From Anaerolineae bacterium (GTDB lineage Bacteria; Chloroflexota; Anaerolineae; Aggregatilineales; UBA3940): a DNA stretch of 13,834 nt. Position numbers and translations under genes: made by a program. Below are positions 7,016-13,834 of this stretch, piece by piece. The stretch is from NCBI GenBank assembly GCA_020852775.1, contig JADZAD010000090.1, forward strand, positions 1 to 13,834. Direction: 5' to 3'. Under the pieces are notes generated by a model, which saw only the letters and a program-made list of their open reading frames with translations, was not told where the DNA came from and made no database searches. How positions within the stretch are numbered: position 1 is the first letter of the stretch; each line of letters begins with the position of its first letter.

Positions 7016-9262
7016 CTACTCCCCGCCCATGCCAAAGCGGGCAATCTCGGCGGCATTCCCGCCGTCAGTGAGTGACAGGCGTTCCCCGTTCGCCGGGTGG
7101 TAGAGCCCGGCCACCAGCCGGTATTCACCCGACGGCAAATCGCCAGGCAGCAGCAGAGCATGGCAGTCAGGGATAGTTTCGCCGGGCTGCCAGGTCATGG
7201 CGGGCCGGTACCCCGCCTCCGGCTGGCCGTCATGCTGGGCAATCAGCGTGCCGTCCAGATTAAGCATATGTACAAAGACAGTGTAAGGCACAGCCGGGGG
7301 TGTCTCCACCTGCCAGTTCAGCCGCAGGATGATCCGCCGCCTATCGAGTGCGTATTCCGCGCGCGACAGGCGAATCATCCCGTCCTGCCACTCCGCGACG
7401 GCTCCAGCCTGCATCGCCCGTGGGAACAGATAGGGGATCACCCGGTAGCCTTCAAACCACACCTCCGGGCCGGCGCAGCCGTTCTCCGCGAGCCAGTGCT
7501 CAACGCCGTTTGCCGGGTCACCGTTTATCGTGCCTTCGGAGACCAGCCAGAGCGCGCTGTGTCGTTCTGATGTTGCCCGCAGGTAAGCTGTAGCAGGCTC
7601 ACTGAGTGGGTCTTCCACCACTACACCATAGTCCGGAGGTCGTTCAGGGGCAGAGTCGTCGATCCAGCCGAAGATGCTTACCGGGAGCTGTACCAGCACC
7701 GCTTCGCCGGGTTGTGCGTTCAGGCGGATATAGTCACGCGCCGGGCTGAGGGCCGGGAGTGCCAGCGCATCCACGGGGTAGCGGATCAGCATCAGGAGAG
7801 CCAATCCGCCGCTCAAGATCGCCGGGGCAGCCAGCACGTTTCCGGTGCTGCCCCGGGCGACCTGCAGCAGCGTCCCACATGCGGTAAGGGCAACAATCAG
7901 GCAGCCAGCAAGCAGCCAGCCATCGACTGCGTCCGCGTTGAACCACAGGGTTGACCATATCCCGCCGCTTAGCGCCGTCAAAGACCGGAGAAGCGGCAGG
8001 GACGATGGATCGAAAAGTGCCGGAGAGAGTGTCGCTCCGGCTTCTCTGATCCGGCCGGTGATTGCGGATTCGCTCTCCAGGTACCCGGCCAGTGCGACCC
8101 CCGCCTGCGTGAGCAGGGACAGCATCAGTACGGCTGCGATCGCCATGCTGTGCCAGGGACGTCTCGCTGACAGATCGTCAGCGACCGGAGCCACGAGCAG
8201 CGCCAGCAGCGGCATCAGCGGGACAAGGAATCGCGGGCCCCACGCCAGCCCGCCGAACCACTCTCCGTACAGGCTGTAGACCCCCAGCACGATCAGCACA
8301 ATGCCTGCTATCAGCCAGCGAGCGGGGCGCGGCAACCGACCTCGAATGAAGGGAAGCAGCAGCACGAAGGGAGCATACCAGAGGAGCCCGCGCGGGGTAC
8401 TGAACAGCAGGCCTGTTAACCCCACGGGCAGATTGGCAGCACTCATCCGTATCGCGCCCAGTTCCGCATGGCCAGTCTCCCATGGGGAGCCAAAACGGGC
8501 AGCATTGAACACTCCCTGGGCGCCAAGGAATACGCCTCCGCTGATGCTGAACGCCAGCAGGAGCGGCCACACAGCCCTGAACCACTGCGCCGGGGAGCGG
8601 CCTCCGCGGGATGCCAGCAGCAGAAACAGGGCATAGACTGTACCCGTGCTCCAGAGCGGAGTCGCGCTGGCCCCTGCCAGCCCCACACCGGCGCCACAGA
8701 TCAGCGCGTCACGCCAGCCACCGGTATCCGCAGCGCGAAGCGCGGCCCACAGCGCGATCACCAGCCCCAGCGTGGCAAATGGCTGCGTGAACAGCGTCTC
8801 GGCATAGAGCCATGCCGGGGAACACAGCCCGAAGATCAGCCCGCTCGCCATCGCAGCACGGCGTGACAGGCCCAGCCGCCGGGCTGTACGGACGAGCAGA
8901 ATCGCGGTGAACGCTGTCAGCAAGGGAGGCAGCAGGAGCACCAGCCTCACCGGGCTGATATGCAGCCGCGCGGCGAGCCAGACCAGTGGCGTAATAACCA
9001 GTGAAGGCAGGATGTCCTTCACGACGTAGACGTGCCCATCTGGCCCGCCCACAACGACCGTGCTCACCCCCAGCGCCGGGCCTGTCCAGTACAGGATGTC
9101 ACCGTCCAGCCCGCCATGCCCGGCAAGGCTGCGCGCCACACTCAATACCGCCGTCTCATCGATCGATACGAAGCTGAGAGAGGTAGTAGCCAGCACAAAT
9201 GCCAGTACCGTCAACCCCACCGCGAATGCGAGGCGGGTGTCGGGGGTAGTTCGAATCCTCAT
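7016..9262 (-). CDS. GT-C fold membrane glycosyltransferase (second paralog)
   Basis: A 748-residue polytopic membrane protein of the GT39/ArnT/PMT-like GT-C type, which uses polyprenyl-phosphate sugars and acts on the outer face of the membrane. The first helix is followed by SIDET (Asp35-Glu36), the position of the catalytic Asp in the first outside loop of GT-C enzymes, then VKD (81-83). About ten further hydrophobic segments follow, with STPRGLLWYAPF and WGPRFLVPLMP motifs. The C-terminal third is soluble: an LWLVSEG segment, then a beta-rich module at about 632-748 (AQHDGQPEAGYRP, LVAGLYHPANG). It is a clear paralog of the gene upstream, which it overlaps by four bases (ATGA), so the two are translationally coupled. 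Acceptor and donor cannot be told from sequence. Confidence 0.82.
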   Translation of the reverse strand: MRIRTTPDTRLAFAVGLTVLAFVLATTSLSFVSIDETAVLSVARSLAGHGGLDGDILYWTGPALGVSTVVVGGPDGHVYVVKDILPSLVITPLVWLAARLHISPVRLVLLLPPLLTAFTAILLVRTARRLGLSRRAAMASGLIFGLCSPAWLYAETLFTQPFATLGLVIALWAALRAADTGGWRDALICGAGVGLAGASATPLWSTGTVYALFLLLASRGGRSPAQWFRAVWPLLLAFSISGGVFLGAQGVFNAARFGSPWETGHAELGAIRMSAANLPVGLTGLLFSTPRGLLWYAPFVLLLPFIRGRLPRPARWLIAGIVLIVLGVYSLYGEWFGGLAWGPRFLVPLMPLLALLVAPVADDLSARRPWHSMAIAAVLMLSLLTQAGVALAGYLESESAITGRIREAGATLSPALFDPSSLPLLRSLTALSGGIWSTLWFNADAVDGWLLAGCLIVALTACGTLLQVARGSTGNVLAAPAILSGGLALLMLIRYPVDALALPALSPARDYIRLNAQPGEAVLVQLPVSIFGWIDDSAPERPPDYGVVVEDPLSEPATAYLRATSERHSALWLVSEGTINGDPANGVEHWLAENGCAGPEVWFEGYRVIPYLFPRAMQAGAVAEWQDGMIRLSRAEYALDRRRIILRLNWQVETPPAVPYTVFVHMLNLDGTLIAQHDGQPEAGYRPAMTWQPGETIPDCHALLLPGDLPSGEYRLVAGLYHPANGERLSLTDGGNAAEIARFGMGGE

Positions 9263-11586
9263 GGCAGGATGAACTGCTCCAGCGTGGCGTAATCCGAGCC
9301 ATCAGGCAGCGGCAGCCGCACGCCGCTGGCAGAATCATACAACCCGGCGATAAGTGTGTATGTCCCGGCAGACGGGTTCTCCGGGAGCAGCAGGTGGCGC
9401 TGATCGACCACCGGCTGCCCTGCCTGCCAGGTGGTGGTCGGGGCGTACCCGGCAGCGGGGTAGCCGTCATGCTGGGCGACCAGCACACCGTCAGGGCCAA
9501 GTAACTGCACAAACACCATGTAGTTGGTGGATAGTGGGCGTTCGGCCTGCCAGATCAGGCTGATATTAAGCCAATGCTCGGTGTGCCCTACGCGGCTGGC
9601 ACTCAGGGTGATCTCATCCGCGAACACCACCTCGTCAAGCTGCCGTAGTTCACCTGTCGCCGTGGGGAAAGTGTAGCTGGCGACCCGGTAGCCATCGATC
9701 CAGTCCTCGGTACCGGCATAGCCATGCCACGCTAACCATTCCTCAAGTTCATTCGCAGGGTCACCAGTGGTCAGGCCTTCGCTGACCAGCCACAGCCGCG
9801 TATGCTCTCCGGCCAACTGGCGGATAAAGGCCTCTGATTCCGGCGAAAGCGGCGACTCCGGAATGAACCCGGCATCTGGCAGGGCACTGTGATAAGCGTC
9901 CATCCAGCCGACGGTGCTGTAGGGCAGCAGGGTGATGATGGCATCCCCCGGCAGGGCCTCAGTCTGGATGTATGCAGCAACCGCCGCCAGCGCCTCAGGC
10001 TCGGCCTGGTCTCCCATACGCGCGAGGTAGCCGTTCGGGTGATCCGGATAGCGGGACAGCATCAACCCCATGACGGCGACAGACAGTACGGCCTGTGCTG
10101 CCATGCCCGGCCTGAGGGCCCTGTGCCTCGATGCGCGCAGCGACAGCACCAGCCAGATCAGCGCGATACTGAGCAGCGCGATCTGGCTGACCAGCAGCAG
10201 GCTGTCTACATTGCCGGACATGATCCACAGATTATCCCACCGGCCTTGTTCGAGCAGCCCCCACAGCCGCACCGCTGGAAGCTGAACCGGGTCGAAGAGT
10301 ACTGGCGCGGGCACGAAAAACGCATCCGGTGGAGTGATGGCAGCCAGCGCATTCTGGATTGTGAGTTCAGTGCTGATGGTATCGAGCAGGCTGGCGGCCG
10401 CCTGAATCAGGGCGGAGGCAATCAGCACGCCCGCGGTGAGGGTGCGGGCAGCGGCAGACGTCCCCGCTCTGAACATTGCAGCGAGCACGGGCAGGGTGAG
10501 CAGCACGAGCGCAGGCATGAGCGGCACCATGTAACGCGGCCCCCAGGACTGCCCGGCCCACCACGTCGAATAGGCACTGTAAAGAAGATAGACGAGAAGT
10601 ACCTGTCCCCCGGCCAGCAGCAGGAGGGGCCGGTCACGCCGCAGCAGCACCACCAGACCAAGAGGGATCAGCAGCGTGAACGGTGCGTACCATAACAGGC
10701 CGCGTGGAGCACTGAGCAGATTCCCGAACAGGCCATTACCCAGATAGGCGAGGCTGATGTTTGCTGCCCCGATTTGCTGGTAGCCGGTTGCCAGTGGTGA
10801 GCCAAACCGGAAGGCATTATAGGCTGCCTGGGCCAGCGCGAAGGGAGCCGCCCCGGCAGCAAACGCGACGATACTCCGGATGATTGACGGGCAGTGGCCC
10901 GGTCTCCGGATATCCAGCAGGAGGTAGAGTGGATAAATGGGCAGCGTCACCCACACAGGGATCGTGCTCAACCCGGCGAATCCCAGCCCAACGCCTCCTA
11001 GCAGCGCCGGGAACGGATGCCTGTCCTGGCGTGCCCACAACACACCACCCAGCGCGATCAGCAGTCCTAGCCCGGCAGCAGGCTGGGTAAAGAATGTTTC
11101 GGCGTAAGGCCACGCCAGCGAGCCTAGCCCGAAAGTCAGCGCACCGGCGAACGCCACGCGCACAGCGTAGCCCAGAAAGCGCGCCAGCCGGTAAAGCAGC
11201 GCACCCGTCAGGGCGGTCAGCACCGGGGTGACCAGGAATGCAGCGCGAATCGGGCTCCAGCCGAGCACATAGGCTCCGCGGATCAGCGGGAGGGCCAGCA
11301 GGCCAGGCGCAATATCCTTCTGCGAGTACACCTGCCCGTCGATGCCGTGAGTCACCAGGGCGCCGATTCCCATCGGAACCTGTGTCCAGTAGAGGATGTT
11401 CGCGTCAAATGCTCCGCGGCTGGCTATGCTGCGGATCACAGCGAACAGAGCCAGTTCATCGATGGAGACCAGGCGCAGGCTGGTTGTCAGCAGATAAGCG
11501 GCGAAGAGAAACAAGCCCAGCGCCACGGCGATAGCCATGTCTGTGCCGGGGCGTTGTGGCGTGTCAGTAGTTTCCGGTAGTGGCAT
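9259..11586 (-). CDS. GT-C fold membrane glycosyltransferase (first paralog)
   Basis: A 775-residue partner of the downstream gene with the same layout: one helix, then SIDEL (Asp43-Glu44) in the first outside loop, QKD at 89-91, many hydrophobic segments, APRGLLWYAPF and WGPRYMVPLMP, an LWLVSEG soluble region, and a C-terminal beta module at about 659-775 (AQHDGYPAAGYAP, LIAGLYDSASG). It is likely a polyprenyl-phosphate-sugar-dependent transferase of the cell envelope. The start at 11586 is preferred because TATAAT lies just six bases upstream. A longer open frame reaches 11982 but runs into the divergent kinase gene and past this promoter. Met17 (11538) is an alternative, but it too lacks a ribosome site. 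The stop overlaps the next start by four bases. Confidence 0.82.
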   Translation of the reverse strand: MPLPETTDTPQRPGTDMAIAVALGLFLFAAYLLTTSLRLVSIDELALFAVIRSIASRGAFDANILYWTQVPMGIGALVTHGIDGQVYSQKDIAPGLLALPLIRGAYVLGWSPIRAAFLVTPVLTALTGALLYRLARFLGYAVRVAFAGALTFGLGSLAWPYAETFFTQPAAGLGLLIALGGVLWARQDRHPFPALLGGVGLGFAGLSTIPVWVTLPIYPLYLLLDIRRPGHCPSIIRSIVAFAAGAAPFALAQAAYNAFRFGSPLATGYQQIGAANISLAYLGNGLFGNLLSAPRGLLWYAPFTLLIPLGLVVLLRRDRPLLLLAGGQVLLVYLLYSAYSTWWAGQSWGPRYMVPLMPALVLLTLPVLAAMFRAGTSAAARTLTAGVLIASALIQAAASLLDTISTELTIQNALAAITPPDAFFVPAPVLFDPVQLPAVRLWGLLEQGRWDNLWIMSGNVDSLLLVSQIALLSIALIWLVLSLRASRHRALRPGMAAQAVLSVAVMGLMLSRYPDHPNGYLARMGDQAEPEALAAVAAYIQTEALPGDAIITLLPYSTVGWMDAYHSALPDAGFIPESPLSPESEAFIRQLAGEHTRLWLVSEGLTTGDPANELEEWLAWHGYAGTEDWIDGYRVASYTFPTATGELRQLDEVVFADEITLSASRVGHTEHWLNISLIWQAERPLSTNYMVFVQLLGPDGVLVAQHDGYPAAGYAPTTTWQAGQPVVDQRHLLLPENPSAGTYTLIAGLYDSASGVRLPLPDGSDYATLEQFILP

Positions 11587-11592
11587 AGGCGT

Positions 11593-11620
11593 ATTATAGC
11601 CACCTGCCGGATATGCCCAA
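11593..11620 (-). promoter_or_regulatory. Promoter with TATAAT box, probably giving a leaderless mRNA
   Basis: On the minus strand, a perfect TATAAT (11598-11593) has TTGGGC (11620-11615) 16 bases upstream. Only six bases separate TATAAT from the ATG at 11586, so the normal start-site distance puts the first transcribed base at or next to the A of the ATG. No ribosome site could be transcribed from this promoter. Confidence 0.55.
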
Positions 11621-11658
11621 AGTGAAAGCCGGGCGCTGCACGCATCCGCAAGTTTGTA

Positions 11659-11671
11659 TGCTATCATAGCA
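11659..11671. promoter_or_regulatory. Perfect palindrome upstream of psuK, candidate operator
   Basis: TGCTATCATAGCA has six-base arms around a central C. It lies in the 115-base divergent region, 30 bases before the kinase ATG, and contains a TATCAT that could act as its -10 box. It is too short and too tightly closed to be an RNA hairpin, so a dimeric regulator site is more plausible. No regulator gene is in the window. Confidence 0.35.
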
Positions 11672-11701
11672 GTAGGCTTGCTGGCATCAGGGGAGGCGGG
11701 G

Positions 11702-12637
11702 ATGGCAGATGAGGGGAAAGTCCTGGTGATCGGAACTGCCAGTGCCGACGTGCGCGGCTGGTCTTCCATGCCTTCTGTGCAGGGTAGTTCGGTCCCTGGC
11801 ATCATTCGCAGCGGGTTCGGAGGAGTAGCGCGCAATGTCGCAGAGAACCTCGCCCGTCTTGAGGTGGATACCGTCCTGCTGACTGCGGTAGGAGATGACG
11901 CCAGCGGCGAGCAGATTCTCAGCCATGCTGCGGCCTGCCATATCGATATCAGCCACGCCCTGATCGTCGATGACGCCCGCACCGGGGCCTATCTCGCGCT
12001 GATGGATCAGCAGGGCAAGCTCAGTAACGCGGTTGATGACATGGAGATCATGTCGGCGCTGACATCAGCCTATTTCCGTGCCCATGCTGATCTCTTCGGA
12101 CAGGCGCGCATCGCCTTCGTGGACGCGAATCTCTCACCTGACGCGATCGGCACAGTTGTGGAACTCTGTACGCGTTACGGGGTGCCGCTCTGTGCTGACC
12201 CGGCTTCCGCGACACTTGCTCAGAAGCTCCTGCCCTATCTGGATCAACTGTACATGGTTGTACCCAACCACCGGGAGGCACAGGTGCTATGTAATGACAG
12301 CATCGACCCTTCCGACCGGGACAAAGCACAGGGCGCGGCCAGCCAGCTTGTCAGGCTGGGGGTCGAGAACGCGATCATCACCCTCTCGGAGTTCGGAGTC
12401 GTCTACGCCGATATCGAGACGGTCGGGCATATCCCGGCGCTCAAGACTGCCATTGTAGACCAGACGGGGGCCAGCGACGCCCTGACCGCCGCGATAATCT
12501 TCGGCCTGCTGGAGCAGATTCCCCTGGATGAGTGCCTCAGGTTGGGGGCGACCGCCGCTGCTCTTACCCTTCGCACCCGCGAGATCGTGCGTTCCGATCT
12601 GAGTGTTGAACTGCTCTACGATGAGCTGGTGATTTGA
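11702..12637 (+). CDS. psuK: PfkB-family kinase, probable pseudouridine kinase
   Basis: A 311-residue ribokinase-fold enzyme, probably phosphorylating pseudouridine to pseudouridine 5'-phosphate with ATP. The N-terminal PfkB signature GFGGVARNVAENLARL (38-53) is the form typical of PsuK proteins, and VPNHREA (187-193) carries the usual Asn/Glu pair. The C-terminal signature reads DQTGASDA (253-260), with Asp259 as the catalytic base; the usual GAGD is GASD here, placing Ser258 in the anion-hole region. Length matches E. coli PsuK (313). The start at 11702 is supported by GGAGG (11692-11696), five bases upstream; a TTG at 11654 falls inside the palindrome. psuG follows 108 bases later, which is the main support for substrate choice. 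Another PfkB nucleoside kinase remains possible. Confidence 0.8.
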   Translation: MADEGKVLVIGTASADVRGWSSMPSVQGSSVPGIIRSGFGGVARNVAENLARLEVDTVLLTAVGDDASGEQILSHAAACHIDISHALIVDDARTGAYLALMDQQGKLSNAVDDMEIMSALTSAYFRAHADLFGQARIAFVDANLSPDAIGTVVELCTRYGVPLCADPASATLAQKLLPYLDQLYMVVPNHREAQVLCNDSIDPSDRDKAQGAASQLVRLGVENAIITLSEFGVVYADIETVGHIPALKTAIVDQTGASDALTAAIIFGLLEQIPLDECLRLGATAAALTLRTREIVRSDLSVELLYDELVI

Positions 12638-12660
12638 GTCCGGCTATCTGCGCTACTGGC

Positions 12661-12685
12661 CAGTGCCGCTTCCTGCCGCGGACTG
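12661..12685 (+). other. Imperfect hairpin between psuK and psuG
   Basis: CAGTGCCGC (12661-12669) and GCGGACTG (12678-12685) can pair over eight base pairs with one bulged G. No T-run follows. It could slow transcription or mark processing between the two genes, but may be chance. Confidence 0.2.
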
Positions 12686-12745
12686 ATATCCCCCCGCATC
12701 CTGATGACCGGGTAGAATAGCGATTAAACCCTCAAGGAGATTACT

Positions 12746-13663
<918 letters not shown>

Positions 13664-13706
13664 ACCCATGGATAGCCTGGCTGCCTGACACGAAAGGATG
13701 AAACTC

Positions 13707-13834
13707 ATGGCACACTCACTCAAAGACTATCTCAGCGTTTCGCCGGAGGTAGCCGACGCGCTGAAGGCCGGTAAACCGGTCGTCGCACTCGAATCAACCC
13801 GCATTGCCCATGGCCGCCCATGGCCCGGCAACTA
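13707..13834 (+). CDS. psuG: Second psuG paralog, 5' part cut by the window end
   Basis: The first 42 codons of another pseudouridine-5'-phosphate glycosidase, open to the window edge. It reads MAHSLKDYLSVSPEV, then KPVVALESTRIAHG. It aligns without gaps with residues 2-41 of the upstream PsuG (KSYLHVAPQV, KAVVALESTIITHG) and keeps the catalytic glutamate (Glu29). AAAGGA (13693-13698) lies eight bases before the ATG; another ATG at 13699 is out of frame. Differences are substantial, for example Arg for Ile after EST and RPWPGN for LPAPLN, so this is an old, diverged tandem copy rather than a recent duplication. Whether the rest is intact cannot be seen. Confidence 0.85.
   Translation, partial: MAHSLKDYLSVSPEVADALKAGKPVVALESTRIAHGRPWPGN
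13806..13825 (+). repeat. Exact 10-bp tandem repeat in the second psuG
   Basis: GCCCATGGCC occurs twice back to back (13806-13815, 13816-13825). The unit is not a multiple of three, yet the two-copy form gives IAHGRPWPGN, which fits the PsuG pattern HGxPxPxN; a single copy would break the frame. It is therefore real coding sequence rather than a slip. Confidence 0.6.

Noticed and set aside
9889..10695. Plus-strand open frame of 268 codons inside the first GT-C gene
   Set aside because: Its translation is Gln/His/Arg-rich and low in complexity, typical of the complementary strand of a membrane-protein gene, with no ribosome site.
11587..11982. N-terminal extension of the first GT-C protein
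   Set aside because: It would run antisense through the divergent kinase gene and across the TATAAT promoter; the paralog has no such extension.

Overview
The window is a GC-rich, gene-dense bacterial chromosome segment with twelve protein genes, the last cut off by the window end. No RNA gene, insertion sequence, CRISPR array or phage gene is visible. A small sortase substrate next to its sortase points to a single-membrane or otherwise sortase-using lineage. Together with the style of the large GT-C membrane proteins and the cellulose-synthase-like glycosyltransferase, this makes a Chloroflexota (Anaerolineae-like) host my best guess. That is an inference from protein style, not from a marker gene.

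Layout. (a) 23-1376, plus strand: a secreted SdrD_B-like single-domain protein with an LPASG sorting signal, followed 19 bases later by a membrane-anchored sortase; a hairpin follows directly. (b) 1479-1832, plus: a stand-alone STAS-domain protein of the anti-anti-sigma type. (c) 1950-6366, plus: a compact probable operon of a family-2 processive-type glycosyltransferase, RNase D with two HRDC domains, a beta-CASP metallo-beta-lactamase RNase, and a small DUF4177-like protein. It ends at a strong hairpin at 6387-6407. (d) 6434-11586, minus: two tandem paralogous GT-C membrane glycosyltransferases, translationally coupled by an ATGA overlap, followed by a cytoplasmic cyclophilin that converges on the same hairpin. 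The upstream GT-C gene has a TATAAT box only six bases before its ATG, which suggests a leaderless mRNA. (e) 11702-13834, plus, divergent from (d): a PfkB-family kinase (probable pseudouridine kinase), pseudouridine-5'-phosphate glycosidase psuG, and the start of a second, diverged psuG copy.

How the genes fit together. Two themes interleave. One is the cell envelope: sortase and substrate, the GT2 enzyme and the GT-C pair. The other is RNA turnover and salvage of modified nucleosides: RNase D, the beta-CASP RNase, and PsuK/PsuG, which convert pseudouridine to uracil and ribose-5-phosphate. Most of this is recognisable housekeeping or accessory metabolism. The less ordinary points are the sortase-substrate pair, the tandem psuG copies, the GASD variant of the kinase motif, the GT-C duplication with a shared C-terminal beta domain, and the leaderless-type promoter.
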